Shown: positions 27,354 to 37,011 of the stretch, piece after piece
Numbering within the stretch: position 1 is the first letter of the stretch
How the letters are laid out: the number at the start of each line of letters is the position of its first letter
NCBI RefSeq assembly: GCF_010730195.1
Contig: NZ_AP022613.1
Span: 2,728,001-2,792,000, forward strand
Direction of reading: 5' to 3'
DNA: 64,000 nucleotides
Origin: Mycobacterium conspicuum
GTDB lineage: Bacteria; Actinomycetota; Actinomycetes; Mycobacteriales; Mycobacteriaceae
Position numbers and translations under genes: made by a program
Notes under the pieces: generated by a model
The model's database searches: none
The model's input: only the letters and a program-made list of their open reading frames with translations
What the model was told of the DNA's origin: nothing

Positions 27354-29033
27354 ATGGATGCTGACGTGATCGTGGTCGGCGCCGGCCTGGCGGGCCTGGT
27401 CGCCACCCACGAACTCACTAGCCGCGGCAAGAAGGTGGCCGTCGTCGACCAGGAAAACGAGGCCAACCTCGGTGGTCAGGCGTACTGGTCGTTCGGCGGC
27501 ATCTTCCTCGTCGACAGCCCGGAACAGCGTCGGCTGGGCGTGCAGGACTCCTTCGATCTGGCCTGGAACGACTGGCAGGGCAGCGCCGCGTTCGATCGCC
27601 TGGATGGCCCGGACGCCCAAGACCACTGGGCCAGTCGCTGGGCGCGCGCCTATGTCGAGTTCGCCGCCGGCGACAAGCGCGCCTACCTGGCGGGGCACGG
27701 CATCACGTTCCTGCCCACCGTGGGGTGGGCCGAGCGCGGCGACCTGAGCGCTGCCGGCCACGGCAACTCGGTGCCGCGTTTCCACATCGCGTGGGGAACC
27801 GGGACCGGAGTCGTCGGACCGTTCGTCGACTCCGCACGCCGGGCCGCGGCCCGCGGGCTGGTCACCTTCCACCATCGCCGTCGGGTCGACGAGCTGGTGT
27901 TCACCGGCAGCGCGGTGACCGGGGTGCGGGGCACCGTGCTGGCCGCCGACGACGCCCCCCGCGGCGCCCCGTCCAACCGCGAGCGGGTCGGCGACTTCGA
28001 ACTGTCCGCTCAGGCCGTCGTCATCACGACCGGCGGGATCGGCGCCAACCACGACATGATCCGCCGCCACTGGCCCGAGCGCATGGGCACCCCACCGAAG
28101 TCGATGATCACCGGCGTCCCGGCCCATGTGGACGGCCGCATGCTCGACATCGCCGCGGATTCCGGTGTGCGGCTGGTCAACCGGGATCGCATGTGGCACT
28201 ACACCGAAGGCGTCATCAACTGGAATCCGATCTGGCCCGACCACGCCATCCGCATCCTGCCCGGACCGTCGTCGATGTGGTTCGACGCGCTGGGTCGCCG
28301 CCTGCCGCAGCCGTTTCTGCCCGGCTACGACACCCTGGGCACGCTGCGCTACCTGCGCACCACGTCGGACATCGCGCAGTACGACCACTCGTGGTTCATC
28401 CTGACCCAGAAGATCATTGAGAAGGAATTCGCGCTGTCGGGCTCGGAGCAAAACCCCGACATCACCTCCAAGAGCAAGAAGGCGGTGGTGCGGCAGCGCT
28501 TGTTTGGCAGGGGGGCGCCCGGCCCGGTGGAAGCGTTCAAGACCCGCGGGGCGGACTTCGTCGTGGCGGACAATCTCGACGAGCTGGTGGGAAAGATGAA
28601 CGCGTTGACCGACGAACCCTTACTCGACGCGAGCGCGATTCGCCGCCAAATCCACGCCCGCGACCTGCAGTTGGCCAATCCCTTCAGCAAGGACGCCCAG
28701 GTTCAAGGCATCCGCAATTCGCGCAAGTTTCTCGCCGACCGGCTCGGCCGCACCGCCGCTCCGCATCGCATCCTCGATGCGGACGCCGGCCTGCTCATCG
28801 GGGTCAAATTACACATCCTCACCCGAAAGACATTGGGCGGCATACAGACCGACCTCTCTTCCCGCGCGTTGGGTCTGGATGGGCAGCCCATCGGCGGGCT
28901 TTATGCCGCCGGCGAAGTCGCCGGTTTCGGCGGCGGCGGGGTGCATGGCTACAACGCGCTGGAAGGCACTTTCCTCGGCGGCTGCATCTTCTCCGGGCGC
29001 ACCGCAGGCCGAGCCATTGCCGACGCGCTCTAG
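27354..29033 (+). CDS. FAD-binding dehydrogenase (fumarate reductase/KstD-like flavoprotein)
   Basis: This 559-residue flavoprotein starts DADVIVVGAGLAGLVATHELTSRGKKVAVVDQE in family style, with the dinucleotide-binding GxGxxG. It ends with GFGGGGVHGYNALEGTFLGGCIFSGRTAGRAIA, the C-terminal FAD-binding block of 3-ketosteroid dehydrogenase / fumarate reductase-like proteins. It resembles mycobacterial FAD-binding dehydrogenases of the Rv0785 type. The ATG has a TGGAGGA ribosome-binding site 6 bp upstream. Its stop codon overlaps that of the convergent M24 pseudoenzyme gene. It probably desaturates a cyclic or steroid-like substrate, but this is not shown by sequence. Confidence 0.88.
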   Translation: MDADVIVVGAGLAGLVATHELTSRGKKVAVVDQENEANLGGQAYWSFGGIFLVDSPEQRRLGVQDSFDLAWNDWQGSAAFDRLDGPDAQDHWASRWARAYVEFAAGDKRAYLAGHGITFLPTVGWAERGDLSAAGHGNSVPRFHIAWGTGTGVVGPFVDSARRAAARGLVTFHHRRRVDELVFTGSAVTGVRGTVLAADDAPRGAPSNRERVGDFELSAQAVVITTGGIGANHDMIRRHWPERMGTPPKSMITGVPAHVDGRMLDIAADSGVRLVNRDRMWHYTEGVINWNPIWPDHAIRILPGPSSMWFDALGRRLPQPFLPGYDTLGTLRYLRTTSDIAQYDHSWFILTQKIIEKEFALSGSEQNPDITSKSKKAVVRQRLFGRGAPGPVEAFKTRGADFVVADNLDELVGKMNALTDEPLLDASAIRRQIHARDLQLANPFSKDAQVQGIRNSRKFLADRLGRTAAPHRILDADAGLLIGVKLHILTRKTLGGIQTDLSSRALGLDGQPIGGLYAAGEVAGFGGGGVHGYNALEGTFLGGCIFSGRTAGRAIADAL

Positions 29034-30151
29034 TGTGCTGGCCAGACCGGGCTGTGCGTCAGCACTTCCGCACCGCCGGCGCCGACATGGACGGTGTCGC
29101 GGCGAAATACGGCGCCGACGCATTCCTGCCACACGTAGGCCGTCACCGCTAGCACCATCCCGGGATCGAGGCGGTCGTCTTCGCCTGCGGCCGAGAGCGT
29201 TTCGGAGACGACGGGCGGGTCGAAGCCCAGCCCCAGCCCGTACGCGATCGGCATCGGCGGAATCGGTTCGCCGGCGGAGTCGTATGCCGCGAGCAGCTCA
29301 CGGGTGGAGGCGCCGGGCCGGCATGCGGCAATGAGCTTGTCGTAGAGCAGGTTCGATCGCTGGAAAAGCTGGCGAACCTCGGCCGTGGCCGTTCCGGTCG
29401 GCCAGGTCCGGCCCACCTCGCCGACGTAGCCACCGGCCAACGCGCCGGCGGCCAACGCGACCAGGTCGCCCTCTCGTACGGTGCCGTTCGGTTGTGCGCG
29501 CCGCCAGGGATGTTCACGCGAGGTCACCCAGGCGGCGTCCTGAGTGGCGGGCGTGCTCACCCCGCCGGCGGCCATCGCTTCCAGCACCGCCCCGGCCAGC
29601 TTCTGCTCGGATAGCCCCGCCTGCAATTCCGTCACCCCGGCGGCGAGGCCACCTTCGGCGATGCGAATGGCCTCGCCCATCGTCGCGATCTCATCGGCCG
29701 TCTTGATGCGCCGTGCCGCTCGCATGGCCAGCTCGCCGTCCACCAGCTCGGCGTTGGGGAACGCTTCGGGCAACAGCGCGGCGAAAGTGGGTGTGATCGC
29801 ATCGGTTCCGACGCGAAGCGCCGTTTCGGCGCCGTCGACCTTCTTCAAGACGTCGATCAGCGTCATCGGACTCCAGGTCAACCCGTAGAGGTGATCGTGG
29901 TCGATCTCTTCCGGGACACCTTCGTCATCGGTGGTGTTGAGGTAGATGTCGCCGCTGGCGCGCACCACGACGCAGACCGGCCCGAACGGTCGGGTCCCGG
30001 CTATCCACAGCTGCGGGGCGCCGGTGACGTAGCGGACGTTGGCTTGCCGCCCGAGCACCAGGATGTCGAGGTCGTGTGCCTGCATCTGGGCCAGTGCGCG
30101 TTCCCGACGCCCGACCCGCAGTTGCAGGGCGTCGGGCAATACCTCAGTCAC
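29030..30151 (-). CDS. M24 (creatinase/aminopeptidase P fold) protein lacking all metal ligands
   Basis: This 373-residue protein has the two-domain layout of M24 hydrolases, with an N-terminal creatinase-like domain and a pita-bread C-terminal domain. Aligned to the neighbouring intact enzyme, all five metal ligands are gone: Ala234 and Glu245 replace the two Asp, Tyr304 (IAYGLGLG) replaces the His, and Thr337 (VLAVTAY) and Arg351 (FRRDT) replace the two Glu. It should therefore not bind the usual dinuclear metal site. Its GTG start overlaps the end of the active homologue by 8 bp, suggesting coupled synthesis and a heterodimer with a regulatory or structural role. It is last in the seven-gene operon. 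Confidence 0.88.
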   Translation of the reverse strand: MTEVLPDALQLRVGRRERALAQMQAHDLDILVLGRQANVRYVTGAPQLWIAGTRPFGPVCVVVRASGDIYLNTTDDEGVPEEIDHDHLYGLTWSPMTLIDVLKKVDGAETALRVGTDAITPTFAALLPEAFPNAELVDGELAMRAARRIKTADEIATMGEAIRIAEGGLAAGVTELQAGLSEQKLAGAVLEAMAAGGVSTPATQDAAWVTSREHPWRRAQPNGTVREGDLVALAAGALAGGYVGEVGRTWPTGTATAEVRQLFQRSNLLYDKLIAACRPGASTRELLAAYDSAGEPIPPMPIAYGLGLGFDPPVVSETLSAAGEDDRLDPGMVLAVTAYVWQECVGAVFRRDTVHVGAGGAEVLTHSPVWPAH

Positions 30152-31370
30152 CGTAGGGGGAGTAGGGGTAGTCGGTGATCGGCAGGTAGCCGTCTTCGGT
30201 AATCACCACGATCTCCTCACTGCGATAGCCACCGGTGCCGTCCTCCCATACCACCGGCTCCAAAACCAGGACCATGCCGGGTGGGAAGACGAAGTTGTCG
30301 TCGAAGTCTTCGCCCAGATCCGTTCCGATCATGGGGGTTTCGGCGGGGTAGGTGCCGATGCCGTGGCCGAGGTAGAAGTGCGGCAGCCACGGTTTGCGAC
30401 CGCCGTTGGCGGCGATCGCCGCCCGCGCCAGGTCTCCCGAGGTGGCGCCGGCCTTGGTCACCGCGAGCACCGCGTCCAAGATGGCTCGCCACTGCCGGAA
30501 CTGGTCTTGCTGTGCCGCCGTGGGTTTCTCGCCGACGATCCAGGTGCGGCCGAAATCCGAGCAGTAGCCGGCATAACTGAAGCTGATGTCGGTCCAGAGC
30601 ACGTCACCGGCCGACAACTCACGATCGGTGGGCAGCAGCGGCAGCGCCAGATCGCCGTGGGTGGTCCACACGCCGGCTTCCCGCGAGGCCGGCATGACCT
30701 GCCAGATGGCTTCCAGCATGTTGGCGGTGGCGCCCAATTCGAACGCGCGGCGCACCAGCAGCGCCGAAAGGTCGATCTGTCGCACCCCGGGCGCCAGCGC
30801 TTGCTGCACGTCGGCCATGGCCCGCTCGGTGATCCGGGCTGCCTGGCGGAGGCAGGCAACCTCGTCACGGGTCTTGATCAGTTGCGCGGCGCCGACCACG
30901 ATCGCCGCCTCCTGCGGCGGGCCCGAGGGAAACAGCATGCCCGACGCGCGGCGCATCGCGCCGGTCAGCTCGTCGACGGCGATCGTCGCGCCCGGCGGGA
31001 TCAACTCGGCGAGCCTGCCGGCGAAGTCCGTTACCCCGCTGTCGAATTCGAGATAGACCGGGCCGTGCAGATGATCCGGCGGGACCGGCGGCGCGGCCGC
31101 CGCCCCGCTGCGGAACGGCAGGAACAGATGAGGATGCTCGTCGTCGGCCAGCACGACGGCCACGGGGCGTTCCACGTGCGACAGGCCGGCGTCCAGCAGC
31201 GGCCAGCTGACCCCGGTTGCGTACTGGACGTGGCCGTTCATCAACAAGATCAGCGCGTCGACGCCGTGCTCGCGCATCGCCGCGCGCAGGCGGGCACCGG
31301 TCTCCGAGCGCATGCGCCCCCAGTCCGGCTCGTTGGGGATCTCGACGACCGAGGTCAGTAAGTTCGTCAT
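30144..31370 (-). CDS. M24-family metallohydrolase (Xaa-Pro aminopeptidase/creatinase fold)
   Basis: This 408-residue protein has a complete M24 metal site: Asp261 (LWTDISF), Asp272 (YCSDFGRTW), His336 (YLGHGIGTY), Glu371 (LVLEPVVW) and Glu385 (GGYRSEE). Members include Xaa-Pro peptidases, creatinase and the DMSP lyase DddP, so the reaction need not be peptide hydrolysis. The ATG directly abuts the stop codon of the amidohydrolase gene (TAGATG), and the 3' end overlaps a metal-site-deficient paralogue. Placement in a P450/carboxylic acid reductase operon favours a small-molecule substrate. Confidence 0.9.
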   Translation of the reverse strand: MTNLLTSVVEIPNEPDWGRMRSETGARLRAAMREHGVDALILLMNGHVQYATGVSWPLLDAGLSHVERPVAVVLADDEHPHLFLPFRSGAAAAPPVPPDHLHGPVYLEFDSGVTDFAGRLAELIPPGATIAVDELTGAMRRASGMLFPSGPPQEAAIVVGAAQLIKTRDEVACLRQAARITERAMADVQQALAPGVRQIDLSALLVRRAFELGATANMLEAIWQVMPASREAGVWTTHGDLALPLLPTDRELSAGDVLWTDISFSYAGYCSDFGRTWIVGEKPTAAQQDQFRQWRAILDAVLAVTKAGATSGDLARAAIAANGGRKPWLPHFYLGHGIGTYPAETPMIGTDLGEDFDDNFVFPPGMVLVLEPVVWEDGTGGYRSEEIVVITEDGYLPITDYPYSPYGD

Positions 31371-32531
31371 CTATATACCCAGGAAGTTTCTGATGTTGCC
31401 ACCGACAACACGGACGGCGTCTTCGGGGCCCAGCGCGTCCACCACCGCGGCCAGCGACCGCTCCGAATACCCGAAAGTGCTTTCGTTGTGCGGATAGTCG
31501 GAGGACCACATCACCTTGTCGATTCCGATCTCGTCGATCTGTTTGAGACCCAGGCCGTCGACCATGAACGACGCGCACATGTGGGTGTCCCAGTAATAGC
31601 GGGGTTCGTGTTCGGGCTGGTGTTTGAGCATGTGCTGGTATGACGCCAGCACGTGTTCGGCATCTTGCAGGGCGGGGAGCACCCACGAGATCCCGCCTTC
31701 GAACCAGCCAACCCGCAGGCTGGGATGCCGGTCCAGGATGCCGCCGAAGACATACTTGGAGAACATCTCTCGGAACGAGTCGATGTTGACCATCATGGCG
31801 ACCGCGACGCTGTTGACCTCGCTCGGGCACTTCGGCTGGCTTTCGCCGATGTGATGGGTGACCGGCAGTCCGGCGGCTTCGATCTCGTCCCACACCGCGC
31901 TCATCTCGGTGCTGGAGAAGTCGATGATCTGGCCGTGGTCGTCATTGCCCGGACTGATCGGCATGAGAAACGTCTTGAGTCCCAGCGACTTCAGCTCCTC
32001 AAGGGTGCGCCGAGCGCCGCGCGGGTCCCACCAGTTGATCAATCCGACTCCGTAGCAATGCCCGTTCGAGCGTTCCTGCACATCGGCGATGTGTTCGTTG
32101 TAGATGCGGAATATCCGTTCGCGCAGCTCCTTATCGGGGTAGTGGAACAGCGCCAACACCGCGTTGGGGAACGCCAGTTCCTTGTCGACGCCGTCGTCGG
32201 CGAGTTCACGGATGCGGGCTTCGATGTTGTTGGTGGCCGCGCCGGCGAGATCGTCGTATTGCATCAGCACTGCGCTGAAATCACCCACCACCATGGAGTT
32301 TCCGGGAGGGCCGAGCAGGTATGCGCCGTCCTCGTACCAGATTCGTGGCGCCTTGTCCTTGAGGTCGTCGGGGAAGTGCTGATAGAAGATGTCGTCGGCG
32401 ACCGAGATGTGGTTGTCGGCCGAGAAGACCTCGGTCCCGGCGGGCAGGCCGGTGTCGAATGCGGTGGCCTGACCGTGCCGGTGCTTGGGGGCACCGATGG
32501 GACCGGCCGGGTAGAGACTTGTCATCGTCAT
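31371..32531 (-). CDS. Amidohydrolase 2-family protein
   Basis: This 386-residue TIM-barrel hydrolase has the N-terminal block VFSADNHISVADDIF, then LPVTHHIGESQPKCP, GWFEGGISWVLP and VMWSSDYPHNESTFGYS, as in mycobacterial amidohydrolase-related proteins. The usual E of the DxHxxE-like first block appears replaced (DNHISV), so metal ligation may differ from the 7664-8932 enzyme. Two in-frame ATGs lie near the start; the first overlaps the carboxylic acid reductase stop by 4 bp. Together with the following M24 enzyme, it suggests a hydrolytic step on an amide, lactone or cyclic intermediate of this operon's pathway. Confidence 0.88.
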   Translation of the reverse strand: MTMTSLYPAGPIGAPKHRHGQATAFDTGLPAGTEVFSADNHISVADDIFYQHFPDDLKDKAPRIWYEDGAYLLGPPGNSMVVGDFSAVLMQYDDLAGAATNNIEARIRELADDGVDKELAFPNAVLALFHYPDKELRERIFRIYNEHIADVQERSNGHCYGVGLINWWDPRGARRTLEELKSLGLKTFLMPISPGNDDHGQIIDFSSTEMSAVWDEIEAAGLPVTHHIGESQPKCPSEVNSVAVAMMVNIDSFREMFSKYVFGGILDRHPSLRVGWFEGGISWVLPALQDAEHVLASYQHMLKHQPEHEPRYYWDTHMCASFMVDGLGLKQIDEIGIDKVMWSSDYPHNESTFGYSERSLAAVVDALGPEDAVRVVGGNIRNFLGI

Positions 32532-35500
32532 TCCTTCGGACGCAGCACGCCAAGCGCTTTGAGGTCGGTGAGGTATTTGCCGATCATCTGCTCCGAAAGG
32601 TGCGGGATCGCCCGACCTGACTCTTCGACCGCCGCCTGGAAGCGTGCGCCGGGCACCGGCGAGCCGCCGACGGCGGCCATGGGTTGGCGGTACACATCCA
32701 ACACTGTAAGCACCGACTGGGCGCGTTCGCGTTCCGGGAGGGCCCGCATCGCGGTCTCGAATCGACTCAGCCAGTTCGAGTAGTCGTCGATCCGTTCGAT
32801 CGGATGGCCCGCGGCGACGATCCAGTCCACGAAGGTGTCCAGCGAAATGCCGTCGTCGTGCGGGTTGGTGGTGTTATAGGTGTCAAAGCTGCTGCCCTGT
32901 CGTGGGCCGATCGCCGCCATCGCCTCTGCGAGGAAGTCGACCGGGAGGCCCTCGTAGTGCGGCTGCTGGCCGTCCCGGCCGGGACGGTAGAACGATCGCG
33001 GGGCGGTGCCGGTGGCGACCAGGCTGAACAACAACCGGGTAAAGATATCGGGCACGTTGAGCTGCCCGGTGTATCGACTGTCGGCGAGGATCATGCCGGG
33101 CCGGAACACCGCGACGGGCAGTCCGCACAGGTCGTGCGCCTCGCGCATCAGCACCTCGCCGGCCCACTTGCTGATCCCGTAACCGTTGGCGTAGCTGTCG
33201 TCGACGACGCAGGACGGCACCGCTCGGCGGATATCGGAGTCTTCGTCGACAAGATGGTGTGCCACCGCGGTGACGCCCAGCGTGGAGATGTAGTGAATCG
33301 GCTTGAGCCTGGCGGAGATCGCCAGCCGGATCACCTCGGCCGTGCCCACCACGTTCGGGCCGAACAACTGCTGGTAGGGCAGGACGTGATTGACATGAGC
33401 CGCGGGATGCACGATCAAGTCGACGTTCTGTGACAGGCGGCGCCACGTCTCGTCGTCCAGGCCGAGGTTGGGTTCGCCGATGTCTCCGGCCAGCACCTCG
33501 AGATGCCCCTCGGCCAGCGTGCGGAAACGATCGAGCAATTCGGCGTCGGAGCCCAAGACCGCCTCGATGCGCTGGCGGGCCTGCGCGGCGTCGGCGCCGC
33601 GGGTCAGGCAGATCAGCGTGCCGCCCGAATCCGCCAGTGTTTGCAGCCATTCCATGCCCAGGAAGCGTCCCAGGAAGCCGGTGACGCCGGTGAGCAGCAC
33701 GGTGCGGATCTCGGCGGTGGGGTGTGGCAGCGTCATCGCGGTCTTGAGGACGTCGTCCTCGATGAACTTATCCAGCGTGAGGTCGCTGGCGTTGACCTCG
33801 GCGCTGCCCGAGTTGTGCACCGAAGCGTAGCCGGGCCGCAAACCATCGGAGGCGCGGTGACGTTCGATGGTGTTGGCGATGGCGAGCAGATCCCCGGTCG
33901 GGTCGACGATCACCCCGACCGGGACGTCGACGCCGTAGATGTCGGTCAGCAGCGTGGAAAAGGTCAACGCGGACAGCGAATCGCCACCCAGATCGATAAA
34001 CCTCGCCTCCGGGGAGATGTCGGCTGCCGCCACACCGAGGGTGGCCTGCACCGCCTTGGTGACGGTCGCCAGCACTGGTTGGTCGGCGCCGCCCAAGCGC
34101 AGCGCCCGTAGCTGGCTGAGCTGATCGGAGGCCATCGACGCGTACAGCTGCTCCAGGCTGTCGCCGTAGCGCTCTTTGAGCTTGGGGCGCAAGTACTTTC
34201 CGACTCCCGATAGCAGCCCGTTCGCGAGGCTGAACGGCTCCTTTTCGATCAGGAAGTCCCGCGGGATCTCGTAGCCGTTGAGGTGGTTTTCGCGCGCTAT
34301 CTCGCGCAGCGACTCATGGATCACCGAGGCGTCCACCACGTCTTCGGTGGGCACCACGACGGCGAGCAGGTAGGAGCGTTCGCTGTTGCCGTAGATATAG
34401 ATTTGCCGGATCACCGGGCTCGTCGCGTACAGCGCCTCCAGTCTTGAGACGGCGACGAATTCGCCCTGCGCGAGCTTGATGACGTTGTTGCGCCGGTCCA
34501 CGTAGCGCAGCCGGTCGGGACCGACCTCGGCCATCACGTCACCGGTCTTGTAGTAGCCGTCCTCGTCGAACATCGTGGCCGTCAGGTCGGGGCGGTTGTA
34601 GTAGCCGGCCATAAACCGCGCCGATTTGACGGCCAATTCTCCTCGTGGGTACGGCTTGTCGGTGTTGAAGTAGCCGAGTTCGGGAACGTCGAGGAGTTTG
34701 TAGTCGATCACCGGCGGCCGCAGCACCTGCTCGTCGGCCACGATCATCCCGCCGGCGATTTCGGTGGAGGAGTATCCGATCAGCAGGTGCTGGTCGAGCA
34801 CTTCTTCCATGAACACCTTGATCTCGGGGGAGAGCGCCGCCGAACCGCAGCCCACCGCCAGCACCCGGCCGCCCAGAATCTCCTCGCGGATAGCCGTTTT
34901 GATCTCGTCGCTGACTTCGTCGGGATCGGCGCCGGACGCCGTTCGCCGGTCGAGCTCACGCTGGTAGTAGTGATAGAACATCTCGCACACCCGCGGCACC
35001 AGGCTCATCGAGGTGGGCCGGACCAGCGCCAAATCCTCGAACAATGTCGAAAGATCGCTCTTGGCCGCGAAATAACTGGTGCCACCGTTGGCCAACGTCA
35101 GGATCACATAGCCGTACCCGATCAGATGGCTCATCGGCATGTAACTCAGGGTGATGACCGGCTGATCGGACTGCGCGAGCCACGTTCCGATGCAAAGGCT
35201 TTCGGTGAACATCGCGCCCTTGGGGGTGCCCGTGCTGCCCGACGTGTAGAACACCCAGGCCAGCGGATCCTCATCGGCCGCGGCGACGTGCAGCGGCGGA
35301 GTGGGCAGCGATTCGCCATGTGCGACAACGTCATCGATGGTTTCGAGGGTGAGCGCGTCGCCCGCCTCGGCCAACCGCGCGCGGGCCGCCTCGAATACGG
35401 AGCGTTGGTCGTCGTCGCGGGGTTCGTAGTCGAAGACGATCAGGCGCTGCGGTGCGGTGCCCGCCAGCACGGCCTCGACCGCCGTCTCGAGGTTGTCCAG

Positions 35501-36040
35501 GCCCACCCCAAGGATCCGCGGCTGCGTCTCGTCCAGGATCGGCGCGTGTTGCGCCGCCGGCGCACTGGTCTGCAGGGGCACCACCACGGCGCCGAGATGA
35601 ATGCAGGCACACTCGAGCACCGTGTAATCGATGCTGGCGAAACCCAATACGCAGACGAAGTCCCCGGGCCGCACCGGGTGCCGCTCGTGGTGGTGCCAAT
35701 CTCCGGCCGTCGCCTGGATGCGGGCCCACAACTGGGCGTAGCTGATGGTCTCGAACCGCGGCAGGAAACGCAGTGTGGACCGGCCGGCGTCGTCGGTGAC
35801 GATTTCCCGGACGCGCTGTCCGAGGGCCGGCCGGTCGGCGTAGCCCCGCAGCACCTTCGCCATGACTTCGGCGATGCGTTGTCCGCGCACCCGGGTCGCG
35901 GCGGCGATTTCGTCGTCGGGCTTGGTGATCCGGAACTGTTCGTCCTCGACGTACAACCGCTCGCGCCGGCGCGCTACCCGCTCCCACTGGTCCTGTTGCG
36001 TACCGGGGTCTTTCGCGTCACTGCGGCCGATAAACGGCAT
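32528..36040 (-). CDS. car: Carboxylic acid reductase (adenylation-thiolation-reductase)
   Basis: This 1170-residue enzyme reduces a carboxylic acid to the aldehyde using ATP and NADPH. The adenylation domain holds FYTSGSTGTPKG (264-275) and YKTGDVM. The thiolation domain carries FIDLGGDSLSAL, with Ser688 as the phosphopantetheine site. The reductase domain starts around residue 775 with LLTGVTGFLGRFLG and has the Tyr954/Lys958 pair (YGISK). Length and order match Nocardia and mycobacterial CARs and the FadD9 type. It needs a phosphopantetheinyl transferase from elsewhere. It lies between an SDR and an amidohydrolase in an operon with a P450, so its aldehyde may be further reduced by the SDR. 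The natural acid is unknown. Confidence 0.95.
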   Translation of the reverse strand: MPFIGRSDAKDPGTQQDQWERVARRRERLYVEDEQFRITKPDDEIAAATRVRGQRIAEVMAKVLRGYADRPALGQRVREIVTDDAGRSTLRFLPRFETISYAQLWARIQATAGDWHHHERHPVRPGDFVCVLGFASIDYTVLECACIHLGAVVVPLQTSAPAAQHAPILDETQPRILGVGLDNLETAVEAVLAGTAPQRLIVFDYEPRDDDQRSVFEAARARLAEAGDALTLETIDDVVAHGESLPTPPLHVAAADEDPLAWVFYTSGSTGTPKGAMFTESLCIGTWLAQSDQPVITLSYMPMSHLIGYGYVILTLANGGTSYFAAKSDLSTLFEDLALVRPTSMSLVPRVCEMFYHYYQRELDRRTASGADPDEVSDEIKTAIREEILGGRVLAVGCGSAALSPEIKVFMEEVLDQHLLIGYSSTEIAGGMIVADEQVLRPPVIDYKLLDVPELGYFNTDKPYPRGELAVKSARFMAGYYNRPDLTATMFDEDGYYKTGDVMAEVGPDRLRYVDRRNNVIKLAQGEFVAVSRLEALYATSPVIRQIYIYGNSERSYLLAVVVPTEDVVDASVIHESLREIARENHLNGYEIPRDFLIEKEPFSLANGLLSGVGKYLRPKLKERYGDSLEQLYASMASDQLSQLRALRLGGADQPVLATVTKAVQATLGVAAADISPEARFIDLGGDSLSALTFSTLLTDIYGVDVPVGVIVDPTGDLLAIANTIERHRASDGLRPGYASVHNSGSAEVNASDLTLDKFIEDDVLKTAMTLPHPTAEIRTVLLTGVTGFLGRFLGMEWLQTLADSGGTLICLTRGADAAQARQRIEAVLGSDAELLDRFRTLAEGHLEVLAGDIGEPNLGLDDETWRRLSQNVDLIVHPAAHVNHVLPYQQLFGPNVVGTAEVIRLAISARLKPIHYISTLGVTAVAHHLVDEDSDIRRAVPSCVVDDSYANGYGISKWAGEVLMREAHDLCGLPVAVFRPGMILADSRYTGQLNVPDIFTRLLFSLVATGTAPRSFYRPGRDGQQPHYEGLPVDFLAEAMAAIGPRQGSSFDTYNTTNPHDDGISLDTFVDWIVAAGHPIERIDDYSNWLSRFETAMRALPERERAQSVLTVLDVYRQPMAAVGGSPVPGARFQAAVEESGRAIPHLSEQMIGKYLTDLKALGVLRPKE

Positions 36041-36057
36041 TGCCTACCACCTTCTGA

Positions 36058-37008
36058 TCAATCGTCGGTGACACCGGTGAGTTGTTCGGACCGCTGCCAC
36101 AGCCGCTCCCTGTCGGGTTCACTTCGGGCCAAGCGGGGGACACCCGCGAATGTGACTCCGCCGCCTGCGGTTTCGTAGAAGCCGCGCGGACCGTAGTAGC
36201 GGCCGCCCTCGGCGTCCGGCGACACCGCGGCATACAGCGTGGGCTTGATGCCTTCGTCGACGTCAAGCCACATAAACGGCAGCAGCCGCCAGGTCAGTTG
36301 GGTGAGCCGGGCCTGCAGCGTGGGCTTGGCGCGGCCGTAGGACGCGCCGCTGAGCAGGTTCGTCTTGCTCAGCCCGGGGTGCGCGGCGTTCGATATCAGC
36401 CCCCAGCCGCGGTCGCGGCTGCGGCGGTCCAACTCCATCGCGAACATCAGCTGCGCCAGTTTCGCCACGCCGTAGCAGCGCATCGGTTTATAGCCGTCTT
36501 GCGCGTTGGGATCATTGAAGTCGAGATTCCGCTGCCCCGCGGCGATGCTGCTGACGGTGACCACCCGCGCGCGCTCGGCGGCGCGCAGCAGCGGCAGCAG
36601 GTGACCGGTCAACGCGAAGTGCCCGAGGTGGTTTGCGCCGAACTGCAATTCGAAGCCGTCATCGGTTTCCTGGCGCTGCGGGGGCGTCATGACCCCGGCG
36701 TTGTTGATGAGGATGTCGATCGGGCGGCCGTCGGCGACCAGCTCGTCACCGAGCGCGGCCACGCTCTTCAGCGACGACAAGTCGAGCTGTCGGATGGTCA
36801 GCCTGGCCGACGGCTGCTCGCGGCGGATCTCGGCGATCGCGGCCTCGCCCTTGGCCCGGTTGCGAATCGCCATCACCACGTCGGCACCCGCGCCCGCAAG
36901 GCTTTTCGCCAAACCGAAGCCAAGGCCGCTGTTGGCCCCCGTCACGACGGCGAATCTGCCGGACAGGTCGGGCACGTCCAGCGTCAGGTCGGGTTTCACG
37001 TTAGACAA
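36058..37008 (-). CDS. SDR oxidoreductase, retinol-dehydrogenase-like
   Basis: This 316-residue SDR has TGANSGLGFGLAKSLAGAGADVVMAIRN, NNAGVMTPP, FGANHLGHFALT and a YGVAKLA catalytic segment, as in the retinol-dehydrogenase/WW-oxidoreductase-like group. These enzymes interconvert alcohols with aldehydes or ketones, so acting on the aldehyde formed by the adjacent carboxylic acid reductase is plausible. The start is probably TTG at 37008, 3 bp after the P450 stop, with GTG 36999 as an alternative. The carboxylic acid reductase gene follows after 17 bp. Confidence 0.88.
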   Translation of the reverse strand: MSNVKPDLTLDVPDLSGRFAVVTGANSGLGFGLAKSLAGAGADVVMAIRNRAKGEAAIAEIRREQPSARLTIRQLDLSSLKSVAALGDELVADGRPIDILINNAGVMTPPQRQETDDGFELQFGANHLGHFALTGHLLPLLRAAERARVVTVSSIAAGQRNLDFNDPNAQDGYKPMRCYGVAKLAQLMFAMELDRRSRDRGWGLISNAAHPGLSKTNLLSGASYGRAKPTLQARLTQLTWRLLPFMWLDVDEGIKPTLYAAVSPDAEGGRYYGPRGFYETAGGGVTFAGVPRLARSEPDRERLWQRSEQLTGVTDD

Positions 37009-37011
37009 AAC

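Noticed and set aside
34787..36178. 463-residue open frame on the plus strand
   Set aside because: It is antisense to the adenylation domain of the carboxylic acid reductase, which has all expected motifs. No domain or ribosome-binding site supports the plus frame.
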